Source: Mycobacterium sp. BK086
GTDB lineage: Bacteria; Actinomycetota; Actinomycetes; Mycobacteriales; Mycobacteriaceae
Assembly (NCBI GenBank): GCA_004362315.1
Contig: SNWL01000009.1
Span: 372,001 to 436,000 of the forward strand
Length of the DNA stretch: 64,000 nucleotides
Direction: 5' to 3'
The notes under the pieces are model-generated. The model was not told the origin of the DNA. It searched no databases and saw only the letters and a list, made by a program, of their open reading frames with translations. Below, in pieces: positions 21,055 to 29,165 of this stretch. Every line of letters starts with the position of its first letter. The first letter of the stretch is position 1. Made by a program: the position numbers and the translations under genes.

Positions 21055-21076
21055 TCGTCCGAGGAGGACTGACATC

Positions 21077-22279
21077 ATGACCATCAATGCCAAACACCAG
21101 ATCCTGATCGTCGGCGGCGGAACCGCCGGCATCACGGTCGCGGCGCGGATGCTCCGTAGGGGCTACACGGACGTCGCGGTCATCGAGCCGTCGAGCAAGC
21201 ACTACTACCAACCGCTGTGGACACTCGTCGGCGGGGGACAGGCGCAGGCTTCGGCAACCGAGCGCGACGAATCTTCGGTCATGCCCAAGGGCGCTACCTG
21301 GATCAAGAAGGCTGCCAGTGCCTTTGATCCGGACGGGAACACGGTGACCTGTCTCGACGGCTCGACCTACGCCTACGATGTGCTCGTCGTGAGCCCTGGC
21401 ATCCAGCTCGACTGGAACCGCACCGAGGGCCTGGAAGATGCCTTGGGTCGGGACGGGGTCTCGTCGAACTACCGGTTCGACCTCGCGCCGCGAACGTGGG
21501 ATTTCATTCGTGACTTGCGTTCGGGCACCGCGGTTTTCACAGTCCCCTCCGGCGCGATCAAGTGTGCGGGCGCCCCGCAGAAGATCGCCTATCTGGCATC
21601 GGACTATTGGCGCAGGCAGGGCGTCCTGAAAGACATCGATGTGCATCTGGTCATGCCGGGGGCGCGGCCGTTCGGCATTCCGGCGATCGCAGACAGCTTG
21701 GACAAGGTCATCGCCGACTACGGCATCACCGTGCATTACAACGCGGAAGTCTCTGCAGTGGACGCCGAGTCGCGCAAGGTCGCCGTCTCGAGCATCATCG
21801 AAGGGGGGACTGACACGATGCTCCCCTACGACGTGTTGCATGCGGTACCGCGCCAGTCTGCTCCGGACTGGATCAAGTCCAGCCCGTTGTCGACCGGAGA
21901 CGCGGCCGGTTACGTCGACATCGACAAGCACACCATGCAGCATGTGCGATACCCGAACGTGTTCAGCCTGGGTGACGCGGGCTCGTCGCCGAACTCCAAG
22001 ACCGGCGCCGCGATTCGCAAACAGGCCCCGGTGGTCGTCGACAACATCGACGCGTTCCTGAAGAAGCAGCCACTGCGCGCGTCGTACGACGGTTACTCGT
22101 CATGCCCGATCATCACCTCGTCGCACGCGATGCTGCTTGCCGAGTTCGATTACGACCTGAAGTTGGAGCCCACCTTCCCCTTCCTGAACCCGACGGTCCC
22201 GCACCGGGCGTACTGGTACCTGAAGAAATACGGGCTCCCCGCCATGTACTGGAACCTCATGCTCAAGGGCCTGGCGTAG
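21077..22279 (+). CDS. sqr: Sulfide:quinone oxidoreductase
   Basis: 400 aa FAD protein. The FAD-binding LIVGGGTAGITVAARM is at the N-terminus, and the two redox cysteines are Cys163 (GAIKCAGAPQK) and Cys343 (YSSCPIITS). A second nucleotide region lies near YPNVFSLGDAGSSPNSKTGA. It oxidises sulfide at the membrane and makes a persulfide, passing electrons to menaquinone. Its product is the substrate of the CstB-like enzyme directly upstream. GAGGAGG precedes the ATG. The Cys pattern fits SQR better than NADH dehydrogenase II. Confidence 0.93.
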   Translation: MTINAKHQILIVGGGTAGITVAARMLRRGYTDVAVIEPSSKHYYQPLWTLVGGGQAQASATERDESSVMPKGATWIKKAASAFDPDGNTVTCLDGSTYAYDVLVVSPGIQLDWNRTEGLEDALGRDGVSSNYRFDLAPRTWDFIRDLRSGTAVFTVPSGAIKCAGAPQKIAYLASDYWRRQGVLKDIDVHLVMPGARPFGIPAIADSLDKVIADYGITVHYNAEVSAVDAESRKVAVSSIIEGGTDTMLPYDVLHAVPRQSAPDWIKSSPLSTGDAAGYVDIDKHTMQHVRYPNVFSLGDAGSSPNSKTGAAIRKQAPVVVDNIDAFLKKQPLRASYDGYSSCPIITSSHAMLLAEFDYDLKLEPTFPFLNPTVPHRAYWYLKKYGLPAMYWNLMLKGLA

Positions 22280-22314
22280 CAATCCGAATATCTTTACAAC
22301 CCAAGGACATCGCA

Positions 22315-22674
22315 ATGACCATCACCAAGATGACCGCCGCTGACTTCAAGACGACGATCACCGAAAACTCCATCGTGCTCATCGACTTCTGGGCGTCGTG
22401 GTGCGGTCCGTGCCGTGCCTTCGCCCCGGTCTTCGACCGCTCGTCCGAGTTGCACCCAGACGTCCTGCACGCCAAGGTCGACACCGAGGCCGAGCAGGAA
22501 CTCGCTGCGGCACTGGAGATTCGGGCTATCCCGACGATCATGGCATTTCGCGACGGAATCCTGGTCTACCGCCAGCCCGGTGCCCTGCCGGCCGCGGGTC
22601 TCGAGGACCTCGTCACCAGGGTCAAGGCTCTCGACATGGCTGACGTGCGCGCCAAGATCGCCGCCAGTTCCTGA
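22315..22674 (+). CDS. Thioredoxin
   Basis: 119 aa from ATG 22315 after AAGGAC. The active site is Cys30-Gly-Pro-Cys33 in WASWCGPCRAF, and AIPTIMAFRDG carries the cis-Pro. It lies 35 bp after the SQR gene. In this operon it could reduce persulfides on rhodanese or CstB or supply reductant for thiosulfate handling; that is inferred. The frame continues upstream inside sqr, but no thioredoxin sequence lies there. Confidence 0.93.
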   Translation: MTITKMTAADFKTTITENSIVLIDFWASWCGPCRAFAPVFDRSSELHPDVLHAKVDTEAEQELAAALEIRAIPTIMAFRDGILVYRQPGALPAAGLEDLVTRVKALDMADVRAKIAASS

Positions 22675-22722
22675 TCTGGGTCGTAACCGGCTCAGAGGGC
22701 AACACACGGAGAGCGACATTCG

Positions 22723-23502
22723 ATGAGCATCGGAATTGCCTTGGCCCTTGGCGCCGTCATCGGCGTCCTGTTGGGACTGCTCGGCGGTGGCGGGTCCATC
22801 CTCGCGGTTCCCGGGCTGGTCTACGTGCTCGGGCTGGGAATTGAACAGGCGATTCCGATGTCGCTGATCGTGGTCGGCACCGCGTCGGCGGTGGGTGCAT
22901 TGCCCAAGATTCGGGCCCGCCACGTGCAGTGGCGGCTCGCCGCGATCTTCGCGGCGGCCGGCATCCCGGCAACCTTCCTTGGCACCGCCATCGGACGACA
23001 CCTACCTCAATCGGTTCTGCTGATCGGCTTCGCCGTGGTCATGGTGGTCGCGGGGATCCGACTGCTGCAAGACAATGGCGACACCGGCACTGCCTGCCGC
23101 GTCGGCGACGGCGGCATCAACTGGCGTCGCTGCGCTCCACGATCCATCCCTGCGGGATTTCTCGTCGGTCTGCTGACCGGACTGTTCGGCGTCGGCGGCG
23201 GATTTCTCATCATTCCGGCGCTGGTGCTGTTGCTCGGAGTCGAGATGCCGATAGCGATCGGAACGTCGCTGTTGATCATCGTCGTCAACTCGGCAGCCGG
23301 GGTTGCCTCGCATGTCAGCGTGGGTGGAGTCGATTGGTCGATCACTGCGGCGTTCGTTGGCACCGCGATCGTGGGCTCGCTGGTGGCCGGCCAACTCGGG
23401 ACCAAAATGGATACCCGCCGATTGCAGCGGTGGTTCGCCTATCTGGTCTTCGCGGTCGCGGTATACATCCTCGTCGACACCGCCCTCGGAATATCGCGAT
23501 GA
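22723..23502 (+). CDS. TauE/SafE (TSUP) family membrane permease
   Basis: 259 aa, about eight transmembrane segments. Two repeated halves each carry the family glycine motif: GLLGGGGSILAVPGL near residue 20 and GLFGVGGGFLIIPAL near 150. TSUP proteins move sulfite, sulfonates or thiosulfate-type anions. As the last gene of the sulfide operon it probably exports the sulfite or thiosulfate formed, or imports sulfur compounds. GGAGAG precedes the ATG by a short gap. Confidence 0.92.
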   Translation: MSIGIALALGAVIGVLLGLLGGGGSILAVPGLVYVLGLGIEQAIPMSLIVVGTASAVGALPKIRARHVQWRLAAIFAAAGIPATFLGTAIGRHLPQSVLLIGFAVVMVVAGIRLLQDNGDTGTACRVGDGGINWRRCAPRSIPAGFLVGLLTGLFGVGGGFLIIPALVLLLGVEMPIAIGTSLLIIVVNSAAGVASHVSVGGVDWSITAAFVGTAIVGSLVAGQLGTKMDTRRLQRWFAYLVFAVAVYILVDTALGISR

Positions 23503-23532
23503 GTTTTTCCGAGGGTGCCAGTCTGTACCTCT

Positions 23533-24111
23533 ATGACAACCACCTACACCTTTGACGTCTTTTCCAGCCTCGACGGCTTCGGCGGCGTCAACGGCGGTGA
23601 CTGGGGCGGCTACTGGGGTAAGCAAGGCCCCGAGCTCCTCGACCGCCGCCTCGCGCTGTATGACAACGAGCAGCGAATGGTGTTCGGTGCCAACACCTAT
23701 CGGGCGTTCACCCAGCTACTCGACCTGAGCGAGGAGGCGTCGGTGAACGACTTGTGGGTGACTCGGATGCGCCACCTGCCGGCGACGGTCGTGTCGACGA
23801 CGCTGGTCGCGCCCTTGGACTGGCCGGATGCCACCGTCGTCGGCGGTGACGCCGTCGACGTCGTCACCCGACTCAAGGAGGAATCCGACGTGCCGCTGCG
23901 GTCGCACGGCAGCCTGTCGATGAACCGGGCGCTGATGGCCGCCGGCCTGGTGGATGTGCTGCAGGTGACGGTCTTTCCGGTGATCACCGGGCAGACCGGC
24001 GACGATCCGCTCTTCGCGGGTGCCGCCGACTTCGACCTCGAACTGATCGAAGCCCGAACGCTCGACGGCAACATCCAGGAGCTCAGCTACCGGCCGAGTC
24101 TGCATTCATGA
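23533..24111 (+). CDS. Dihydrofolate reductase-fold (RibD C-terminal family) protein
   Basis: 192 aa from ATG 23533. It fits the RibD_C/dihydrofolate-reductase-like family: SLDGF at the N-terminus, RMVFGANTYRAF, and RSHGSLSMNRALM with a VLQVTVFPVITG strand. The family reduces pteridine- or pyrimidine-type rings with NADPH; individual substrates are mostly unknown. It lies 30 bp after the sulfide operon but has no obvious link. The 3' end overlaps the convergent hydrolase gene by 29 nt. Confidence 0.85.
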   Translation: MTTTYTFDVFSSLDGFGGVNGGDWGGYWGKQGPELLDRRLALYDNEQRMVFGANTYRAFTQLLDLSEEASVNDLWVTRMRHLPATVVSTTLVAPLDWPDATVVGGDAVDVVTRLKEESDVPLRSHGSLSMNRALMAAGLVDVLQVTVFPVITGQTGDDPLFAGAADFDLELIEARTLDGNIQELSYRPSLHS

Positions 24112-24802
24112 GGTGCTGGCCGAAAAACGTCAGGATGCGCTGCCAGGCGTCTTCGGCCTCGGGCTCTGAATACGCCAATCCGGCCACACGCTCGATGACC
24201 TTCAGCGGTCCCGGTGTGGGGAATTGGTTCATGAAGGAATGCCCGACGTTCGGGTATTCCTTGACGTCGCGCACGACGCCGCCCCCGGCGAGGATGTCCT
24301 CGAGCTTGGCGGCCGCACCTTTGAGCATCGGGTCCTTGGCGCCGTAGCTGGCCACGGTCGGACACGAGTTCGCGATCTGCGATATGTCCTTGGGCCATTC
24401 GCCGTAGTTGGGTGCCGAGGCGTCGAACGCTCCGCTGGGTCCGAGCACCAGGCAGAATCCGCCGCCCATGCAAAAGCCGATGATGCCGATCTTTCCCGTG
24501 CAATCCGGATCGGCGGCCAGGTGGTCGCGCGCGGCGAGCAGGTCGTCGACGGCCGTCCCCGCACCGTTGCGGAATGCCTGCAATGTCCGTACGACGCAGA
24601 GCAGCCGGTTGCCGCGGTGATAGAGCGCCGGGGTGATCGCGAGATAGCCGTTGTCGGCGAATCGCTCGGTGATGCGTTTGGCGTCCTTCGTCATACCCAT
24701 CGCGTCGTGCACGACGACGACGCCGGGCCACGGTCCTGCACCGGTCGGCCTGGCCTGATAGGCCGGGAGCGGACCTGCGGGGGCGGGGAAGCTGGTCTCC
24801 AT
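24083..24802 (-). CDS. Dienelactone hydrolase family protein
   Basis: 239 aa alpha/beta hydrolase. The nucleophile is Cys111 in GIIGFCMGGG; Asp157 (YGAKDP) and His188 (NVGHSF) complete the triad. This Cys-Asp-His arrangement is that of dienelactone hydrolase. The ring-cleavage neighbours of a chloroaromatic pathway are absent, so the true ester or lactone is unknown. No signal peptide. It ends inside the convergent reductase gene (29-nt overlap), and there is a 45-bp gap before the iolA stop. Confidence 0.88.
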   Translation of the reverse strand: METSFPAPAGPLPAYQARPTGAGPWPGVVVVHDAMGMTKDAKRITERFADNGYLAITPALYHRGNRLLCVVRTLQAFRNGAGTAVDDLLAARDHLAADPDCTGKIGIIGFCMGGGFCLVLGPSGAFDASAPNYGEWPKDISQIANSCPTVASYGAKDPMLKGAAAKLEDILAGGGVVRDVKEYPNVGHSFMNQFPTPGPLKVIERVAGLAYSEPEAEDAWQRILTFFGQHLMNADSAGS

Positions 24803-24847
24803 TCAGGCATCTTGGCATCCCGCCGGCCACATCTCCTATAGACGCAA

Positions 24848-26338
24848 CTAGTTGGTGGGGAAGCCGAGGTTGATGCCACCGTGGCTGGGATCGAGCCAGC
24901 GGCTGGTGATGGCTTTCTGCCGGGTGAAGAACTGCACGCCGTCCATCCCGTGGGCGTGGCTGTCACCGAACAGCGAGGCCTTCCAGCCACCGAAGCTGTA
25001 GTAGGCCATCGGGACCGGGATCGGCACGTTGATGCCGACCATGCCGACCTGCACCTCGTTCTGGAACCGCCGGGCCGCGCCGCCGTCGTTGGTGAAGATC
25101 GCCGTTCCGTTGCCGTACGGGTTGCTGTTGATCAGCGCGAGTGCGTCGTCGTACGTCTCCACGCGGACGACCGCCAATACCGGGCCGAAGATCTCGTCGG
25201 TGTAGACGCTCATCTCCGGGGTGACGTTGTCCAGCAGGGTCGGGCCGAGCCAGAAGCCGTCTGCTTCGCCGTTCGGTGAGACCTGGCGGCCGTCCACCAC
25301 GACCTTGGCACCGTCGGCCTCGCCGGCGTCGATGTAGGACGCCACCTTGTCGCGGTGCGCCTTGGTGACCAGCGGGCCCATATCCGAATCCTTGGTCCCG
25401 TCACCGGTTTTGATGTCGGCCGCCCGCTCGGCGATCTTGGCGACGAGGTCGTCGGCGATCGGGCCGACCGCCACCGCGGCACTGATCGCCATGCAGCGTT
25501 CGCCCGCCGAGCCGAAGCCGGCGTTGACCATGGCGTCGGCGGCCAGGTCCAGGTCGGCGTCGGGCAGGATCACCGCGTGGTTCTTGGCACCTCCCAATGC
25601 CTGCACCCGCTTGTCGTGTGCGGTGCCGGTGGCGTAGACGTACTTGGCGATCGGGGTGGACCCGACGAAGCTGACCGAGGCGACCTTCGGGTTGGTCAGC
25701 AGTTCGTCGACGGCGGTCTTGTCGCCCTGCAGCACATTGAAGACACCCGCGGGCAGGCCGGCTTCCTTCCACAGTTCGGCCAGCCACAGTGAGGCGGTCG
25801 GGTCTTTCTCCGACGGCTTGAGCACGACGGTGTTGCCCGTGGCGATGGCGATGGGGAAGAACCACATCGGCACCATGGCCGGGAAGTTGAACGGGCTGAT
25901 GATGCCGACAACGCCCAGCGGCTGGCGAATCGAATAGACGTCGACTTTGGTCGAGGCATTCTCGGTGAACCCGCCCTTGAGCAGATGCGGTATACCGCAG
26001 GCGAATTCGACGACCTCCTGGCCGCGGCTTACCTCGCCGAGCGCGTCGGAGACGACCTTGCCGTGCTCGCTGGTGATGATCTCGGCCAGTTCGCCCTTGC
26101 GCTCGTTGAGCAGCTCCCGGAATTTGAACAGGATTTGAGTCCGTTTGGCCAGCGAGGTGTCGCGCCACTCCGGGAACGCCGCGGCGGCGGCGTCGATCAC
26201 CTTCTGCGCGTCGGCGATGTTGGCCAGGGCGACCTCACCGGTCACCGTGCCGGTGGCCGGGTTGGTGACAGGTGCGGTGGCACCGCTGCTGCCCGCGAAA
26301 GCTTCGTTGTTGAGCCAATGGGTGATGGTGTTGGTCAT
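24848..26338 (-). CDS. iolA: Malonate-semialdehyde/methylmalonate-semialdehyde dehydrogenase (CoA-acylating)
   Basis: 496 aa ALDH from ATG 26338. The active Cys282 lies in GSAGERCMA and the NAD/CoA loop in GIISPFNFPAMVPMWF, both typical of the MMSDH group. It converts malonate semialdehyde, the end product of inositol breakdown, to acetyl-CoA and CO2. It is the last gene of the minus-strand iol operon, 8 bp after the isomerase-like gene. The upstream ATG 26350 would add four residues; the inner one fits MTNTITHW better. Valine catabolism relatives share this fold, but operon context favours IolA. Confidence 0.95.
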   Translation of the reverse strand: MTNTITHWLNNEAFAGSSGATAPVTNPATGTVTGEVALANIADAQKVIDAAAAAFPEWRDTSLAKRTQILFKFRELLNERKGELAEIITSEHGKVVSDALGEVSRGQEVVEFACGIPHLLKGGFTENASTKVDVYSIRQPLGVVGIISPFNFPAMVPMWFFPIAIATGNTVVLKPSEKDPTASLWLAELWKEAGLPAGVFNVLQGDKTAVDELLTNPKVASVSFVGSTPIAKYVYATGTAHDKRVQALGGAKNHAVILPDADLDLAADAMVNAGFGSAGERCMAISAAVAVGPIADDLVAKIAERAADIKTGDGTKDSDMGPLVTKAHRDKVASYIDAGEADGAKVVVDGRQVSPNGEADGFWLGPTLLDNVTPEMSVYTDEIFGPVLAVVRVETYDDALALINSNPYGNGTAIFTNDGGAARRFQNEVQVGMVGINVPIPVPMAYYSFGGWKASLFGDSHAHGMDGVQFFTRQKAITSRWLDPSHGGINLGFPTN

Positions 26339-26346
26339 GCGTTCTC

Positions 26347-27222
26347 TCACTTCGTGTATTTCTTGACGTAGTCCGTCATCGTCGACAGCTGGTAGCGCGA
26401 AACCTCATGGGCGTTCTCGTCTTCGGCGAACACCGACGACACCATGACGGTGTCGGGCCGGTCGTAGAAGCCGATCTCGGCGAGGCCGGAGAAGAACTCG
26501 TCCCAGTTGATGTCGCCGTCGCCGATCTTGAGGTGCTGGTGCACGCGGACCGGATTGCCTGGCGGGTTGGTGATGTAGCGCAGGCCGTGGCTGCGGTGGT
26601 GGTCCATGGTGTCGGCGACGTGCACCAGCCGCAGCTTGTTGCCGGCCGCGCGTATGATGTCAATCATGTTGCCGCCCATATGAAAGCTGTGGCAGGCCAC
26701 GAACACCATGCCGATGTTGGGTGAGTTGACGCCACGGATGATGCGCAGCGCCTCCATCCCGTCCTCGACGAAATCGTCGGGGTGCGGGTCGATCCGGACG
26801 TCCAGGCCCTCGCGCTCGATGATCGGCAGCAGCTCCTCCATGGACCGGAAGAACGATCGCTCGGATTCTTCCGCTTTCTCGGGGCGGCCTGAGAACTCGG
26901 TGTTGATCACGTTCACGCCTAGATCGACGGTGATCTGGATGACGCGCTTCCAGTTGCGCACCGCCGCCTCGCGGGCATCCTCGTCCGGGGCCGACCAGCG
27001 CAGCACCGGCAGCACGGAGGCGATCCCGACCCCCGCGTCGGCGCAGGCCTTACGGAACGTGGCCACCAGGTCGTCGTCGGCCCGCGGGTGGTTGAAGAAC
27101 GGGATGAAATCGCGGTGCGGGGTCAGCTGCAGATACTCGTAGCCCAGATCGGCTACCAGGCGGGGGAATTCGAGTAGGTCGTAGTCGTGGTGGAACGGGG
27201 TGGGGTCCAGGGCGATCTTCAC
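26347..27222 (-). CDS. iolH: Sugar phosphate isomerase/epimerase, IolH-like
   Basis: 291 aa AP-endonuclease-2/xylose isomerase-like TIM barrel. Metal ligands lie in NTEFSG, RIDPHPD, ACHSFHMGG and DTMDHH. Start GTG 27222 sits one base after the iolG stop; longer N-terminal versions have no homology. In Corynebacterium glutamicum the corresponding operon position is iolH, whose step is not defined. It may isomerise an inositol-derived keto-sugar. Family is clear, role inferred. Confidence 0.85.
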   Translation of the reverse strand: MKIALDPTPFHHDYDLLEFPRLVADLGYEYLQLTPHRDFIPFFNHPRADDDLVATFRKACADAGVGIASVLPVLRWSAPDEDAREAAVRNWKRVIQITVDLGVNVINTEFSGRPEKAEESERSFFRSMEELLPIIEREGLDVRIDPHPDDFVEDGMEALRIIRGVNSPNIGMVFVACHSFHMGGNMIDIIRAAGNKLRLVHVADTMDHHRSHGLRYITNPPGNPVRVHQHLKIGDGDINWDEFFSGLAEIGFYDRPDTVMVSSVFAEDENAHEVSRYQLSTMTDYVKKYTK

Positions 27223-27223
27223 G

Positions 27224-28243
27224 TCACGCCCCCGCAATGGATGCGCGGTCGACCATCGTGACCGCGACCGGCAGGCCGCTGGTGAGGGATTCCACACCGG
27301 CTTCACACACCGCTGCGGCTGCGTAGCCGTCCCACGCGCCAGGCCCGTCGACATTCACACCGCTACGGACCGCATCGACCCAGCGCTGGAACTCGGTGTC
27401 ATAGGCCTGCCCGAACCGCTCGCGGAAGCCGGGTGTGATCTGCCCGCCCCAGGTGCCCGGCGCGGACTTGCGCACGACGTTGACGTCCAATCCGATCATG
27501 GCGCTGCCCTTTTCGCCGACGACCTCGGTGCGCACTTCGTAGGCGACGCCGGTCGTGACGAACAGCTCGACGTCGACGTGTTTGCCTGATGCTGTGCGCA
27601 GGATCGCGATCTGCGGATCGGCCAGACCCTCGGGGGCGGCCGGATTCGCCGACGGCTTCACGATCTGAATCGAGGTGATCTCCTCGTCGAACATGAACCG
27701 GGTGACATCGACCTCGTGAACGAGGCTGTCGCGCACCACCATCGCGCTGTCGAAGCCGTTGGGCACGGCGGGGTTGCGGTGTGCGCAGTGCATTACCAGC
27801 GGGGCGCCGAGTTCGCCGCCGGCGACCATCGCCTTCAGCGCGGCGTACTCGTCGTCGAAACGGCGCATGAAGCCGACCTGAATCAGCTTGCGGCCCAGCT
27901 CGGCTTCGCGCTTCACGACTTCGAGCGAGGTCTCCACATCGGTGGTCAGCGGCTTTTCGCACATCACCGGCTTGCCATGCTCCAGGCAGGCCAGCAGCTG
28001 CTTCTCATGCGTGGGACCGGGGGTGGCCAGCACCACGGCGTCGACTTGCGCGTCGGCGATGGCGTCGAGCGGATCGGCGATCGCCCGGCAGCCGTCGATA
28101 CCGGCGGCGATCTGCTCGGCCTTTTCGGTGACGTAGTCGTTGACGACGGCCACCCGGGCGCCCTTGATCCTGCTGTCGATGCGGGCGACATGGTCGGCGC
28201 CCATCAGGCCCACGCCGAGAACCGCGATACGAAGGTCAGACAT
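27224..28243 (-). CDS. iolG: myo-Inositol 2-dehydrogenase
   Basis: 339 aa Gfo/Idh/MocA oxidoreductase from ATG 28243, preceded by AGGAG. The Rossmann motif is VLGVGLMGADHVA at residues 8-20, and the catalytic Glu96-Lys97-Pro98 is in CEKPLTT. It oxidises myo-inositol to scyllo-inosose using NAD. A later HEVDVTRFM is typical of inositol dehydrogenases. It stands between iolE and iolH in the operon. The frame extends upstream through iolE, but that part is out of phase with the real gene. Confidence 0.94.
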   Translation of the reverse strand: MSDLRIAVLGVGLMGADHVARIDSRIKGARVAVVNDYVTEKAEQIAAGIDGCRAIADPLDAIADAQVDAVVLATPGPTHEKQLLACLEHGKPVMCEKPLTTDVETSLEVVKREAELGRKLIQVGFMRRFDDEYAALKAMVAGGELGAPLVMHCAHRNPAVPNGFDSAMVVRDSLVHEVDVTRFMFDEEITSIQIVKPSANPAAPEGLADPQIAILRTASGKHVDVELFVTTGVAYEVRTEVVGEKGSAMIGLDVNVVRKSAPGTWGGQITPGFRERFGQAYDTEFQRWVDAVRSGVNVDGPGAWDGYAAAAVCEAGVESLTSGLPVAVTMVDRASIAGA

Positions 28244-28251
28244 CGTGTCTC

Positions 28252-29157
28252 CTAGCTGAAACGAACGGACGGGACGCCACAGGAACCCAGGTATTTCTGG
28301 GTGCGCTTGGCGATGGGCAGCGGAGCGTCGACCTCGCAGGGGTACATGTCCTGCTCGACGATCGCGAACACGTCGATGCCGAGCGTCTCGATCTCGGCGA
28401 GAAGCGGTGGCATATCGGGGATTCCGCGCGGTGGCTCGGTCATCGCACCGAGCTTGACGGCCTCGCCGAACGGCAGGTCCTCGGCCTCGACCTTGGCGCG
28501 AATCTCGGGGTCGACTTGCTTGAGGTGTAGGTAGCCGATGCGCTCGGGCGCACGGCGGATGATCGCGATGTTGTCGCCGCCGCAGTACGAGATGTGCCCG
28601 GTGTCCAGGCACAGGTTGACGAACTCGCCGTCGGTGCCGTCCAGGAAACGGTAGACGTTCTCCTCGGTGTCGACGTGGCTGTCGGCGTGGGGGTGGTACT
28701 GCGCGCGCACCCCGTACTGCTCGAACATCGCCTTGCCCAGTTCGTTCATGCCCTGGGTCTTCTTGCGCCACTGCTCGGGCGTCAGGGTGCGATCCTCCAG
28801 CACCGCGCCCGAGGACGGGTCGCGCCACATCTCGGGGATGACCACGACATGCTTACCGCCAACGGCGGCAGTCAGTTTCGCGACATCCTCGATCTGCTTC
28901 CACACAGCATCCCAGGAACCATCCTGGTGCAGGTGCTCGAAAACCGTTCCGGCCGACAGCTTCAAATCGCGTGCCGCGAGCTCATCGGCGAGCTGCCGGG
29001 GATCGGTCGGGAGGTAGCCGAACGGGCCCAGCTCGATCCACTGGTAGCCGGAGGCGGCGACCTCGTCGAGGAAGCGGGTGTAGGGCGTCTGCTGCGGATC
29101 GTTCGGGAACCAGACGCCCCAGGAGTCGGGGGCGGATCCGACGAGAATTGTGCTCAC
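28252..29157 (-). CDS. iolE: Inosose dehydratase
   Basis: 301 aa TIM barrel from GTG 29157. It starts with LVGSAPDSWGVWFPND, the family opening. Metal-site segments are HVVVIPEMW, YHPHADSHVDT and LCLDTGHISYCGGD, with VEQDMY near the end. The enzyme dehydrates scyllo-inosose to a diketone. AGAGGAC lies before the start. A second paralogue occurs at 45994-46875. Neighbours iolD and iolG are 8 bp away on each side. Confidence 0.94.
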   Translation of the reverse strand: MSTILVGSAPDSWGVWFPNDPQQTPYTRFLDEVAASGYQWIELGPFGYLPTDPRQLADELAARDLKLSAGTVFEHLHQDGSWDAVWKQIEDVAKLTAAVGGKHVVVIPEMWRDPSSGAVLEDRTLTPEQWRKKTQGMNELGKAMFEQYGVRAQYHPHADSHVDTEENVYRFLDGTDGEFVNLCLDTGHISYCGGDNIAIIRRAPERIGYLHLKQVDPEIRAKVEAEDLPFGEAVKLGAMTEPPRGIPDMPPLLAEIETLGIDVFAIVEQDMYPCEVDAPLPIAKRTQKYLGSCGVPSVRFS

Positions 29158-29165
29158 GATGTCCT